Assembly: GCA_001313365.1 (NCBI GenBank)
Contig: BBFS01000059.1
Span: 1 to 30,323, forward strand
Reading direction: 5' to 3'
DNA length: 30,323 nt
From: Paenarthrobacter nitroguajacolicus JCM 14115
Lineage (GTDB): Bacteria > Actinomycetota > Actinomycetes > Actinomycetales > Micrococcaceae
Every line of letters starts with the position of its first letter. Position 1 is the first letter of the stretch. The position numbers and the translations under genes were made by a program. Positions 8,728 to 18,749 of this stretch are shown in pieces. A model generated the notes under the pieces. The model saw only the letters and a list, made by a program, of their open reading frames with translations, was not told the origin of the DNA and searched no databases.

Positions 8728-9730
8728 GGGCTTTTTCTGCGGCAGGAGTTTCCGGCATGGAGAAGTAGTCCTCACGTCCAGGGACCACCAGCGACTTATA
8801 CCCGCTGTCCGGAATGCCGGCCATGGCGCTTCGGACCGCGGTAGTGGGCGGACCTGCAGTTCCCCCCCACTGGTCGGACAGTTCAGGCGTGCGCTCCCAA
8901 GTGCGGCACAACCAACTGTCCTCGTCCACCTGGGCTACTTCGGAGGTATATTCGCAAACCAGGCCTGAGGGGGGGTCTGTGAAGTAGGAAAAAGTGTTGT
9001 CACCCGGACCGTGACGGCCCGGCCCCCACTGGGGGGGCGCGATGTTGTGCCGCTTCAGGTTGCCGATGCCGCGCATGAAGTGATCAATGCTCTGCATCTC
9101 GTAAGCCACATGATTGACCGAGGTCCAGGGAGCCTGGTTGAACGCGATGGCATGGTGCTCGCTGTTGCACCGCAGGAAGGCCATCTGGTGCTCGGACCAA
9201 TCTGAAATCCGCATCCCCAGCACCTGCGTATAAAAGGCCGTTGCGCGGTCAATATCCACGGTATTGAGCACCACATGGGCGATCTTGCGTGGAAGCGCCC
9301 GCCGACCTGCGGGCTCCTGGCTGACAACCGCGTGGACGTCGGCCGAGAGCTCCACCAACCTGCCTTCGGGGTCTACCAACTGGAGACCGTAGCCGCCCGC
9401 AGCATCATCCAAAGGTCCGGGCTCACGAAACAGCGGAATCCCCCCCAGGACGGTGAGTTTGGTGGCTGCGCGGTCAACGTCCTGCGGCGTGGCCAGGGCG
9501 AAAGAGACCCCCCCGCCCAAGGCATTCTGCTCGCCTCTTTCCAGCCTCAGTATGTGGTGTTCGGAACCGGTTCCGCGGAGCCAGAACTTGTCAGTGTCCT
9601 CCTCCACGGTGGAAAGGCCCCCCCAGACTTCATGGTAGAAATCCCTGGCCGGCCGGGTGTCGGGCACTTTCAGGGACACAGAACGCAGCGACCGCAGATT
9701 GCAGACAGGCTCTGCTGAGAAATAGTTCAT
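8720..9730 (-). CDS. Type I extradiol ring-cleavage dioxygenase (two-domain VOC)
   Basis: About 336 residues with two VOC modules. The C-terminal one carries the Fe(II) ligands: H about 152 in KIAHVVLN, H about 207 in SVNHVAYEM and E about 260 in GLVCEYTSE. The active-site histidine pair EHHAIAF, HGPGDN and the tyrosine in FSYF are also present, so it should be active. Such enzymes split catechol-type rings next to the diol. The reading frame is open throughout, but several seven-base runs add residues (VWGGLS, APPQWG, TDPPSG, QWGGTAG). ATG 9730 follows GAAGG at a good distance; the TTG three codons earlier does not. It lies 32 bases after the reductase gene and overlaps the hydrolase. Confidence 0.88.
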   Translation of the reverse strand: MNYFSAEPVCNLRSLRSVSLKVPDTRPARDFYHEVWGGLSTVEEDTDKFWLRGTGSEHHILRLERGEQNALGGGVSFALATPQDVDRAATKLTVLGGIPLFREPGPLDDAAGGYGLQLVDPEGRLVELSADVHAVVSQEPAGRRALPRKIAHVVLNTVDIDRATAFYTQVLGMRISDWSEHQMAFLRCNSEHHAIAFNQAPWTSVNHVAYEMQSIDHFMRGIGNLKRHNIAPPQWGPGRHGPGDNTFSYFTDPPSGLVCEYTSEVAQVDEDSWLCRTWERTPELSDQWGGTAGPPTTAVRSAMAGIPDSGYKSLVVPGREDYFSMPETPAAEKAHA

Positions 9731-9762
9731 GGGAATCAACCTTCAGTCGAGTGATGTTCGTA

Positions 9763-10775
9763 CTAGAGATCCAAAATCAGGTCCCGGGACCGACAACGTG
9801 AGACGCAAACAAACATTGATTTGTTCTCGGCCCGTTCGGCCGGGGGGGAAAGCAGGAAATCACGGTGCTCAACGTCCCCGTCGATGACTCCGGTTTCACA
9901 GGTTCCGCAGATGCCCTCTGCGCATGAGCTGGGAACGTTGATGCCGGCATCGTTGAGGCCTCCAGAACCGAAACATCGGGTCCAACGGCGATCCGCTGAC
10001 CAGTGCTCTGGCAGATGACGTCGAAACTTGTTTGGTCGAGTTCCGGTCCGGGCACGATGTCTGGTGCCTTGAACCGCTCAATTCTCAATTGCGAGTCGTC
10101 TGCCATGGCGCCGGCAACAGCTTGCATCAATGATTCCGGGCCGCAGGCATACACCAGTGCTTCAGGCGGGAGCGAGCCGACTGCCTTTGAGAGATCCGCG
10201 AATTTCCCGTCGGCTTCGTCGGCAGCGTGGATGCTTATCCGCTGCGGGGGGGCAGGCTTGAAACCTCCGATAGGAAGGCCATGGTTGAACGTGACCGGCC
10301 GGTATACAGCAGGGACCAGTCAGCTCCGACTGATTCCAACCGCCGCACCATGGAAATAATCGGGGGGGTGATGCCAATACCGCCAGCTACCAGTGCATAG
10401 CGTTCGGCATGGTCAAGCTGGAAGTTGTTGCGCGGACCCTCAACCTTAATGAGCGTTCCCACGGGGGGGAGCTCGTCGTGGATCAGCCTGCTGCCACCGC
10501 GGGAATCAGGGGTTCGCAGCACGGCCACAGTCCAGCTGGTGGAGTCTCCCGGGTCCGAACACAAGGAGTATTCGCGAGTAAGCCCATTGGGCAGATGCAG
10601 GCTCAGGTGGGCTCCGGGAAGCCACTGCGGGAGCGCCGCCCCCCGGCAGGATCAACAAACATGATCCGGATGACGCCGTCGGCTCCCAGGTTTTCTGGTG
10701 CACCCTGAGTGTCAGTATTCTCGGTTCGGGGACATCAAGGGTCACCGCCGCACGGTTCTGAATTTCCACGCTCAT
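9763..10775 (-). CDS. Phthalate-dioxygenase-type reductase (FNR plus plant-type ferredoxin, frame-broken)
   Basis: About 320 residues. The flavin motif REYSLCSDPGD is followed by the NAD-binding motif GGIGITPIISM. A C-terminal 2Fe-2S ferredoxin domain has SSCAEGICGTCETG and a fourth cysteine in FVCVSRC. This order (flavin, NAD, ferredoxin) is that of phthalate dioxygenase reductase and VanB, the electron donors of single-subunit Rieske oxygenases, so it is the expected partner of the protein at 2599-3713. Breaks lie near 10690, 10640, 10250 and 9960-9840. The restored end is RDLILDL with TAG at 9763-9765. The start ATG 10775 follows GGAGGAAATGAGG. The gene begins six bases after the ridA-like stop. 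Confidence 0.85.
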
Positions 10776-10781
10776 TGGTCC

Positions 10782-11129
10782 TCATTTCCTCCGGTGCGCG
10801 ATTGCTTCGATTTCCACCGTGGCGCCATAGGGCAGGGCAGCGACCTCCACAAACGAACGTGCCGGACGCGGCTCCTCGAACAGCTGCTCGTAGTGACTGT
10901 TCGCTTCGTCCCGCAGCGTCACGTCCGTGACGAAATAGGTGGTCTTGATGACGTCAGCCAAGGACATGCCGACGGTTTCCAGTCGTTCGGAGAGCCTCGC
11001 GGCCGCGGCAACCAGTGCTTCAGAGCGGCCGGGTACGGCAATACCACTTTCATCCACCGACAAGGCGCCGGAGACAAAGCCGAATCCCCCCCCGGCCACA
11101 AAGGCCGGGCTGTAGGGGTGAGCATTCAT
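10782..11129 (-). CDS. RidA/YjgF/UK114-family enamine/imine deaminase
   Basis: A 115-residue, frame-intact protein of usual length. The family signature near the C-terminus, RPARSFVEVAALPYGATVEIEAIA, contains the conserved arginine that binds the substrate carboxylate. FGFVSGALS near the start matches the family too; a C8 run (about 11086-11093 on the plus strand) makes GGGFG, probably one glycine too many. RidA proteins hydrolyse reactive enamines or imines, and the 2-aminomuconate deaminases of aminophenol pathways belong to this family. Its place directly between the aldehyde dehydrogenase and the reductase suggests a pathway enzyme rather than general housekeeping. Confidence 0.9.
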   Translation of the reverse strand: MNAHPYSPAFVAGGGFGFVSGALSVDESGIAVPGRSEALVAAAARLSERLETVGMSLADVIKTTYFVTDVTLRDEANSHYEQLFEEPRPARSFVEVAALPYGATVEIEAIAHRRK

Positions 11130-11171
11130 TGACGTACCTTTCTAAAGCGAGACGGTGGCAGCCTGTCCGGC

Positions 11172-12667
11172 TTAGTTGCCGGCCCATGGGATGGATGCAC
11201 CCGAGAGGTCGATGTAGATGCTCTTCTGGTGCATATAGGATCGGATGCCGTCCCGGCCCTTTTCGGTGCCCAGACCGCTTTCCTTAAGCCCGCTGAACGG
11301 GGGGGTGGAGATACTGAATTGCTTGTAGGTGTTGACCCAGACGGTGCCGGCCGAAACAGCCCTCGCTGTGCGCCAGGCCAGGCGGTAGTCAGCGGTCCAG
11401 ATTCCGCAGGCCAAACCAAAGACACTGTCGTTGGCCTGAAGGATGAGGTCCGCTTCATCCTCAAACGGCAGGATCACGGCCACGGGCCCGAAGATTTCCT
11501 CCTGGCAAATGACGTCAGAGTTGCTCACACCGGCAATAATGGTGGCTCGTAAAAGGCACCGGCCTGAAGCTGGGCTCCTTGGGTACGGCGCCACCGCAGA
11601 GGATCTGCGCACCAGCCAGCCTCGCGTCTTCAACCATCCTGGCCACGGCGTCCCGGTGGGCATGGGCAACCAATGGCCCAACCTGAGTGCTTGGGTCCGT
11701 TCCCGGTCCGATTCGCAGGGCTTCGGCACCCTTGACCAGTCTTTCGACGACGGCGTCGTAGACCGATCGCTGAATGAAGACGCGCGAGCCGGCAATGCAG
11801 CTCTGACCGCTCGAAGAGAAGATGCCATAAAGCACACCGGCCACAGCCTGGTCCAAGTCAGCATCAGCAAAAATAATGGTGGGCGATTTCCCGCCCAGTT
11901 CCAAGGTAATCGGCATGATTTTCTCCGCCGCAATATGGCCCAGTTGGCGCCCCGTGGAAGTGCCACCTGTGAAGGAAATCTTGCCAATGTCCGGGTGCCG
12001 GGCAATCGCGTCGCCAATGACGCGGCCGGGACCGGGGAGGACGGAAAGCAGACCTGCCGGAAGTCCTGCCTCCTCACAAATCCGGGCCAACAGGAGCGAA
12101 ACCCAGGGAGCCCAGACGGGTGGCTTCACCAGGACTGCGTTTCCCGCCGCGAGTGCCGGGGGCAACTTTTTGTGCGTCACTGGCAATCGGCGAGTTCCAT
12201 GGCGTGATGGCTCCAACTACGCCGATCGCCTCATAGGTGGACATGCTGAGGTAGTTCCCGCGAGGGGACGTCAGTGCGTCCTCCATGGTTTCCAGAGCGG
12301 AGGCAGTGAAGCGGAAGGTGGCTGCCGCGCTCATGGCGAGCGCCTTGGTTTCCACAAGCGTCTTACCTGTATCCAGCGTCTGCAGTCCGGCAATGCGGTC
12401 AGCGTTGGCCTCAATCGCTGAGCTGATGCGGTGGAGGACAGCGGCACGTTCGTGAGGGAGTTTCCTTGCCCATCCGGACTCTTCCACGGCTTTCAGGCCA
12501 GCAGCTACCGCGGCGTCCACATCCGCCGTCGTTGCTCCATGGAGGGTGGCGAATACCTCTGAGTTAGCGGGATTCACGGATTCGATCAGTGCGCCGCTGC
12601 CTCGGGTCCACACGCCGCCCACGTAAATTTCATCCCGCGTATCCACCAGGCTGTCCGTATTCATCAT
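11172..12667 (-). CDS. NAD(P)-dependent aldehyde dehydrogenase (frame-broken)
   Basis: About 490 residues and the first gene of the long operon. The motifs ITPWNSP, FTGGTSTGR, LELGGKSP (general-base glutamate), SSGQSCIAGSRV (catalytic cysteine) and EEIFGPV occur in order. The C-terminus has the usual SGLKESG region. Breaks lie near 12170 and 11550. A run near 11299 also makes TPPFSG in place of TPFSG. The family includes 2-hydroxymuconic and 2-aminomuconic semialdehyde dehydrogenases, which would fit a product of extradiol cleavage, but the family is broad. Two adjacent ATGs (12667, 12664) could start it. A TTGACA promoter with an operator lies about 100-130 bases upstream. Confidence 0.87.
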
Positions 12668-12766
12668 CGGCTTCCGTTCATCTCTCTGTCATTCCCACGG
12701 CGTCAATTCATGCGTGCCGCCCAAGGGCGGTGCGCACCAATCCTGTGAACTACGTCATACAAAAAG

Positions 12767-12795
12767 AATATCAGTAGTAAGATACTTTCTGTCAA
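12767..12795 (-). promoter_or_regulatory. Promoter of the long catabolic operon
   Basis: On the minus strand a perfect TTGACA (12795-12790) is followed after 17 bases by GATATT (12772-12767), or after 19 by TATTCT. The -10 part is inside the operator 12768-12783. It lies about 100 bases before the aldehyde dehydrogenase start. Confidence 0.6.
12768..12783. promoter_or_regulatory. MarR-type operator, site 2
   Basis: Read on the minus strand this is ATCTTACTACTGATAT. Eleven of the twelve arm bases match sites 1 and 3. It covers the likely -10 box of the aldehyde dehydrogenase operon, so bound repressor would block RNA polymerase. Confidence 0.55.
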
Positions 12796-12812
12796 GATAT
12801 TTAGGTTCAAAG

Positions 12813-13984
12813 TTAATGTGGCTTTGGACCTGCATGCTCCAGCGCATCTCTATGGATCGGCTCGCTGGTGTGCGCCAAGGGCAGGCCTGAGCTCTGGTTC
12901 CTGGCAGCGATGATCTCCGCCATGATGGAGACCGCGGTTTCAGCGGGAGTGGAAGCGGACAGGCCCAAGCCGATGGGCGAGCGGAGAGGTCCCACCGACC
13001 GATCAGTGTGGCCCAAGCCAATCAGCCGCTCCCGGCGGTCACTGGCAGTCCGGCGTGAGCCCATCGCGCCGATGTACGCAAAACCGTGTCTTAGGGCTAC
13101 ATCAAGGACCGGAACATCGAACTTGGCATCATGGGTCAACACACAGATAGCGGCATCAGGGGGGGCGAGCCTGCCCAGAGCGATTTCTTCCTGCAGGTAA
13201 CGCGCCGGTTGATCGACCACGATCTCATGGGCTGCGGGAATACGCTCGGCTGTCGCGAACACAGATCGGGCATCGCAAACAGTGACGTGAAAGCCAAGGA
13301 AAGCCCCCCCCAACTGGGCCAAGGAGGCGGAGAAATCGATGGCCCCCCCGAAGATCAGCAGCCTACGGGCAGGACGGTAGACATCGATCAGCAAGGACAG
13401 CGGCTTTTCGGTACCGGTATCCGCCAGGAGAGTGACCGACGTCGTACTTCCGGAGGCTATTGCCTCCTGGACTGCAACCCCCCCGGCGGCGCGGGCGGCG
13501 TCGGGAGCAAGTGCGGTACCTTCAAACAGCTCTTCGACATCCGCAGTTTGCAGCACCACTTCGGATCGACCACCAGCCAGGTACGCCGTCGAAAATGGTG
13601 ACCATGGCGCAGGGCAGATTTTCATTCAGCGCCCTCTGCAGTGAAGCAAACTGTGCGCAGGAGCCCGGGGCGTACTTTTGGATGAAAATCTCAACGCTGC
13701 CGCCGCACGTCAGCCCGATGCCGAAACCGTCGTCGTCTGAAATGCCAAATCGGTAAAGCTCCGGGACCCCCGCTGGCGAGGACCCCTGCTGCTGCTTCGA
13801 TCACACTTGCCTCAATGCATCCACCTGAGACGGAACCGACCGGCGATCCGTCTTCTGTGACAAGCATGGACGTTCCGACTGCCCGTGGCGCGGAGCCCTC
13901 CGTGCGAACCACCGTGGCCAAGGCGACATGTTGATCGCCCAGCAATGATTTCTCCAGCGCCTCCATCACCTCACGCATTTCCAT
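12813..13984 (-). CDS. XdhC/CoxI-family molybdenum-cofactor insertion protein (frame-broken)
   Basis: XdhC proteins bind and sulfurate or deliver the molybdenum cofactor to xanthine-dehydrogenase-family enzymes. The N-terminal XdhC_CoxI domain has the invariant GSAPRAVGTSM and SGGCIEASV. The C-terminal Rossmann domain has LIFGGAIDFSASLAQL, HVTVCDARSVF, VLTHDAKFDVPVL and AYIGAMGSRRT. The length, about 385 residues, fits. Breaks lie near 13765, 13720 and 13600-13640, and several C7/C8 runs add residues. The start ATG 13984 overlaps the stop of the large subunit (TGATG), so translation is probably coupled. It is the last gene of the Mo-hydroxylase operon. Confidence 0.85.
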
Positions 13985-16320
13985 CAGCCGCCTTGGCGCA
14001 CACGCGCAGCGCGGATGCCGTTATAGACGCGTTCAGGCGTCATGGGCAACGACGTGAGCTGCGCGCCCGTGGCGTCAGCGATGGCTTGGGCAATCGCTGG
14101 GGCAATGGGAAGCATGCCCCCCCTTCGCCCATCCCCCTTGGTCCCAAAAGGTCCGGCCCCCCCATGGCCCTGTTCCTGGGTAATGGAGGAAAAGCGCCGG
14201 GGGAATGTCCTCAGCCAAAGGCACCCGATAGAGGAGCGCCTCACCATTCAGCAGCACACCGTCGTCGTAACGCAGTTCCTCGAAGAGTGCCTGCGCCAGC
14301 CCGAAGACCGCTGCGCCCTCGTCCTGGCCGCGGCAACCCAACTTGTTCACCACCTTGCCAGCGTCCCCCCCACTGACCACCAGCTGCAAAAGCTCCACCC
14401 GACCGGTTTCCGGATCAACCTCCACTTCGGCAGCTGCCCAACCGATCTCCCAAAAAATGCAGGGTGCTTCCAGGGGGTGCGCTGCTGGAGTTACGGACCT
14501 TGTAGTAGCCGTCCGCCGTAAACTCGAATCCCGTTCCGCCGAATCTGTCCATAATCAGCGGCGGGAGCTCATAGGTGATGCCTTCAGCATCGACGATGTG
14601 CCAGTTGTCCAAAAGGATCGACTGCCGGTCCAGCATCAGGTGTTCGGCCGCCATGTCCAGAACGGAACACTTCACTCGCTCTGCAGCCTGCAGGACGGCA
14701 TGACCCATGACTGCGATGCCCGAAGAGGCATTGGTGCCTTGGTCGAAGGGAGTGTTGTCGGTGTCAATAGCGGCATACTTCACCCGCTTCGGATCGCATC
14801 CGAGCGTCTCCGACACGATCTGGCACAACGCCGAATGACCGCCTTGCCCCATTTCCACCAGGGCGCAATTCAGGAACACATCGCCGTTGGTGGTCACCTT
14901 CACACGGGCCTGGGCAGGCTTGTTGACGCCACCACCATCTTTGATGCCGATGGCAACCCCCATGCCACGATTACTTGAGCGCGTGCGGTCGCGATAACCG
15001 ATGGCGTCCGCCACCAGGTTCAGGCCATGCTTAAGGTCCGAATCGATGTGTGTTTCTCCTGGTACGAACTCCTCCCCCAATTCCTTGGCGTTCTTTAGTC
15101 GAAGCTCAAGGGGGGGATCAAAACCCAGCCGTTCGGCGATCAGGTCAACTTGGCGCTCACTGGCCCAGGTGGCCTGCGTTGCGCCGAAACCACGGTAGGC
15201 GCCGGCCGGGACGGTGTTGGTGATCACCGCTTGGCAGACGGAATCTATCCGTTTCCAGCGGTAGGCCCCGGGCATCCGATACCCTGCTTTCTCCGCCACC
15301 AACGGGCTGGCATCCGCATAAGCCCCACCGTTGAGCAGCACCCGCGACTGGCGCGCCATGAACTCGCCGTCTGCCTTGAGCCCCGATTTGACCGTGAGGA
15401 CGGCGTCATGCTGGCTCAGTGTCAGGAAGACTTCCTCTGTGCTCATGCAGTAACGCACCGGCCGCCCAGCCGATAACTGTGAGAGCCGGATGGCGATCGC
15501 CTCCGTTTTTGGGCCATTCTTGGCGCCAAAGCCCCCCGCCCAGGAGCGGGACGTTGACCCGGATGTCGTTCTCAGGCAGCCCGAAAACCCTCGCCAGTTC
15601 CTTACGCATTGGGAAAGGGCTTTGAGTAGAGGTCCACACTTCGATTTCGTTCTCAGTCGCCTCGGCAACCGTGGCAAAGGGCTCCAGGTGCATGTGTTCA
15701 TGCGGGAGAAGGTAAAGGTGTCCTCGAAGATGTAGTCGCAATCCGCCCAGACGCTCTCGTCTCCCGTTTCGTAGCGGAATTCGTAGCTCACGTTGTGGGC
15801 AGTGTGTGCCGCTCCCGAGGCTCCATCGCCGTACTCGGGATAGCGGCGAAAGGCTGGTCGGGAAAAATGGCGGGCGCGGAGGCTCCATCGCTGCTGTCAC
15901 ATCAAAGACAGCCGGCAGTTGCCCGTACTCAACACGGATCAAATCCAGTGCCGCGAAAGCGGTACGTTCGTCCACGGCGGCCACTGCAGCGACGACGTCG
16001 CCAACATAGCGGACCGACTCTGTGGCCACAATCGGCTGGTCTTTGACGTAAGTGCCGTACGAGTGCAGTCCGGTGATTTCCTCCCGGGTGACCACGGCAG
16101 TGACTCCGGGCAGGGAGCGGGCGGCCGAAGCATCGATGCTCAGAATCCGGGCATGCGCGTGCGGGCTTCGCAAGACCTTCGCGTGAAGCATCCCGGGCTT
16201 CGCAATGTCCACCGTGTAGACGGCACGGCCGGTTACCTTCGCGGTGCTGTCCAGGCGTGGGCGGTCGCGTCCCACGATCGGCGCATCGTCCGGAGTGCAC
16301 GGATTCACGAACCCTGTCAT
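13984..16320 (-). CDS. Molybdopterin-binding large subunit of a xanthine-dehydrogenase-family hydroxylase (frame-broken)
   Basis: About 775 residues, CoxL/XdhB-like. The N-terminal a/b-hammerhead domain runs from VGRDRPRLDSTAKVTGRAVY to the GDVVAAV region. The Mo-pterin domains follow with PLLGGGFGAKNG, AGAYRGFGATQATWASE and EMGQGGHSALCQIV. Near the C-terminus the restored frame reads GTKGMGEGGMLPIAPAI, which contains the catalytic glutamate. There a four-base G run appears as five and a five-base run as seven. Breaks lie near 15860-15780, 15690-15600, 15535, 14480 and 14220-14115. DPPLELR carries one proline too many from a C7 run (15111). These enzymes hydroxylate N-heterocycles, aldehydes or CO. 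The segment with the substrate-defining residues is too broken to choose. Confidence 0.87.
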
Positions 16321-16850
16321 TCGAAATCCTGATCCTGCTGCTTGGCCGAGGCCAGTTCTGCGGCACGCTCAACGGATTCCAAGATCATCTCGTAGCCCGT
16401 ACACCGGCAGGTGTTCGAACTGATCCATTCCCGGATCAGGTCCCGGTCCGGTTGCGGATTCTGCCGCAGCAGCCCTGTGGTCAGCATCAGCATGCCGGAT
16501 GTGCAGAAGCCGCATTGGAAGCCGCCACATTCACTGAATGCCTGCTGCTGGGCACTCAACGTGCCGTCCTGGGCCGCCAGGCCCTCAACGGTTTCAACAC
16601 GCGCGCCGTCAACGTCGAAGGCAAACGTGGAACACGCAGCTACGGGAAGGTCATCAACCAAAACAGTGCAGACACCGCAGACACTGCGCTCACACGACGC
16701 ACGGACCCCCTGTTTACCGCAGATGTTGCGAAGCAGGTCCAAGACCGTGGCACTCGTAGGGACACAATGCCGCTCCGGGCTTCCGTTCAGCTCGAATTCA
16801 ACCTTGTGGGTGAATGCTTCCTCGCTTGATTCCGGTGATTCAAGGTTCAT
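16317..16850 (-). CDS. 2Fe-2S subunit of the Mo-hydroxylase
   Basis: A 177-residue, intact protein. The plant-type cluster motif is CERSVCGVC, with a further cysteine in PVAAC. The second cluster domain has GGFQCGFCTSGML and NTCRCTGY, which is the standard eight-cysteine pattern of CoxS/XdhC-type small subunits. It passes electrons from the molybdenum centre to FAD. ATGA overlaps join it to both neighbouring subunits (16317-16320 and 16847-16850), so the three subunits are translated in series. The cytoplasmic location follows from the lack of a Tat signal. Confidence 0.93.
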   Translation of the reverse strand: MNLESPESSEEAFTHKVEFELNGSPERHCVPTSATVLDLLRNICGKQGVRASCERSVCGVCTVLVDDLPVAACSTFAFDVDGARVETVEGLAAQDGTLSAQQQAFSECGGFQCGFCTSGMLMLTTGLLRQNPQPDRDLIREWISSNTCRCTGYEMILESVERAAELASAKQQDQDFE

Positions 16851-17686
16851 GGCTGGCTATCCTTTCCTTTGTTACCGGTTGCTTGGGCAAGAAGACGGCT
16901 GCAGAGAACGCCCACCAAGTGCCGGCGGTAGTCGATGGACCCCGCGTAGTCGCCCGCCTCGTCCGGAAGCTGAGCCGCCAGGACCCCCCCGCCCACGGAG
17001 ACCGGGTCAAGCTCGGCGATGTCAGTTGCCTCGGCAGTGTGCGACAGGACGAAAGGCTGCCGGTATTCACTGCCACAGACAGCAGAAACGGTGAGGCCGG
17101 CCACCGGGTCCTTTCGTACAGCGAGGGACACGGTGCTCACCGGGCGCATTGACCGCTCGTAGCCGAACCACAACAGGGACGCAGTGTCGACGTCGACGGC
17201 GGTCAGAATGCCTGCGTTGCGAAGGTTCCGGCCCGGGAGTGAGTCCCGGTCCCACAGTGAAGAGACGGGCAGGGCTTCAACCTCACCGCCTTGAAACTGC
17301 ATCTGCCCACCCAGCGCCGCCAGAATGACAGGCATTTCGTATCTATAGCGACGGGACAGGAGATTGCCTCCGAGGGTGCCGCGATAGCGGATTCGAACTG
17401 TGGCAATTGATCCCCAGGCTGCTGCCAGCGCAGGAACGGCGGACAGTATTTCCGGGCTTCTGCTGCCTTCAGCGTGGCTCACCAAGGAACCAATGCGCAG
17501 AACCCCCCCGGCATCAATCGATATTTCCCGCAATTCCTTGATCCGCTGCACGGAAATCAGCACTTCCGGCTCCAATCCCTCGCGGAATTGCGCCACCAGG
17601 TCCGAACAACCCGCCGCAATCACAGCCTCTGGATGCTGCCGGGCAAGAGCCACAGCAACTCCGAGCGAAGTGGGCTGATGCAACAT
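16847..17686 (-). CDS. FAD-binding subunit of the Mo-hydroxylase
   Basis: A 279-residue CoxM-like protein with an open frame. The FAD-binding segments are AAGCSDLVAQ near the N-terminus and YRGTLGGNLL in the middle, and the C-terminal domain reads DPVSVGGGVLAAQL. ATG 17686 has no clear ribosome site. A likelier start is ATG 17750, which follows GAAGG at good distance. From there MRGQKLG would join the known frame (LIAQSQSALPPFMLHQPTS) if the G7 run near 17725 were shortened, adding about 20 residues. It hands electrons from the clusters to an acceptor. Subunit order (FAD, 2Fe-2S, Mo) is common in this family. Confidence 0.88.
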   Translation of the reverse strand: MLHQPTSLGVAVALARQHPEAVIAAGCSDLVAQFREGLEPEVLISVQRIKELREISIDAGGVLRIGSLVSHAEGSRSPEILSAVPALAAAWGSIATVRIRYRGTLGGNLLSRRYRYEMPVILAALGGQMQFQGGEVEALPVSSLWDRDSLPGRNLRNAGILTAVDVDTASLLWFGYERSMRPVSTVSLAVRKDPVAGLTVSAVCGSEYRQPFVLSHTAEATDIAELDPVSVGGGVLAAQLPDEAGDYAGSIDYRRHLVGVLCSRLLAQATGNKGKDSQP

Positions 17687-17792
17687 AAAGGGTGGAAGGG
17701 CGGACTGGCTCTGGGCTATCAGCCGCCCCCCCTAATTTCTGGCCTCGCATTGGTCAGCCTTCTTTCGCGTTCGCCCGGTAGGGGGGGCCTTT

Positions 17793-17823
17793 TGCCGGGC
17801 GGCCCGCAACAGGCCGCCCGGCA
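17793..17823. other. GC-rich stem-loop between tauD-like gene and Mo-hydroxylase genes
   Basis: TGCCGGGCGGCC pairs perfectly with GGCCGCCCGGCA across a seven-base loop. Neither strand has a T run after it, so it is more likely an RNA-stability or attenuation element than a full terminator. It lies in the roughly 90-base gap between the 2-oxoglutarate dioxygenase stop and the likely start of the FAD subunit. Confidence 0.6.
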
Positions 17824-17838
17824 CGGTTCGGGCCCGGA

Positions 17839-18702
17839 CTATGCCGGGCGGTCGCCTTCAGGGTGACCCGGTGCATCAGCCGGTAGTGCGGGTGGTAGTC
17901 CCCCCCACCGCATAATGTTGGGTGGATCGGTTGTCCCAGATCACCAGGGAGTTCGGTTCCCAACGGAAGCGAACCTGGTATTCCGGAGTCCTGGCGAGGT
18001 CGGTGAGCATGTTTCTCAGCGAGTCCCCCCCAGCTGGGTGGAAATGCCCGTAAGCCGGGTGGTGAACAACGCGTTGACGTAGACAAGCTTTCGACCCGTT
18101 TCCGGATGCTTACGCACAACAGGGTGCGTCATGGGTGGGTACTTCCGCCGGGTCTCCTCGTAGCGTGCCTCGCCGTCGGGACCCTGGCGGACAACTCCGG
18201 TGAGTTCCTTTTCCCAGTCATGCACTCCCTCAAGCCCGTCAATGACGCTTTTCACGTTCTCCGGCAGGGCGTCATACGCGGCGGTCATACTCGCCCAGAG
18301 CGTGTCTCCGCCGCACGGAGGAATTTCCTGGGCGTGGAGGTAGGTAGCGGAATTCGGCGTTGCCTGCCAGGTCAAGTCCGAGTGCCATACGTCGGTCCCT
18401 GCAGCCCGTCCACGCGACTCCAACACCTCAATGTGCGGATATTCGGGGGAGGGAGGGGGAAGAACGCACTTACTTCCTGGGGGTCGCCGAAAACCTTGGC
18501 GAATTCGATTTGATCATCCGGCGTGATGTGCTGATCGCGGAGAAACAGTACTTGGTGCTCGAGGAAAGCTTCCCGTAGTTCCGTCCGGCATTCCGGGGGT
18601 GATCTCTTCACGTAGATCCAGTCCATGGACGTACGCCCCCCCGATGGTGGGTGTTGCTCGTTCCAGGGTGAATGTTTTGAACTGTTGATCGTTGCCGCTC
18701 AT
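17839..18702 (-). CDS. TauD/TfdA-family 2-oxoglutarate-dependent dioxygenase (frame-broken)
   Basis: About 285 residues. The Fe(II) ligands are seen in WHSDLTW (H-x-D) and in YRLMHRVTLK (distal H, with the following R for 2-oxoglutarate). WDNRSTQHYAVGDY is also typical. A missing G near 17854 hides the natural end LKGDRPA with TAG at 17839-17841; the raw frame runs on to 17754. Other breaks lie near 18636-18600, 18445 and 18025-17905. The start ATG 18702 follows GGAAGG. The family hydroxylates next to a heteroatom and thereby removes sulfite, an ether side chain or an N-alkyl group, using oxygen and 2-oxoglutarate. As second gene after the importer it may act early in the route. Confidence 0.87.
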
Positions 18703-18749
18703 GGTAGTTCCTTCCTTTGTTGGCGTTTGATACAGCGGAATGCTTTGTG

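Noticed and set aside
11443..12207. A 254-residue plus-strand frame
   Set aside because: It is antisense to the aldehyde dehydrogenase, whose motifs are unmistakable on the other strand.
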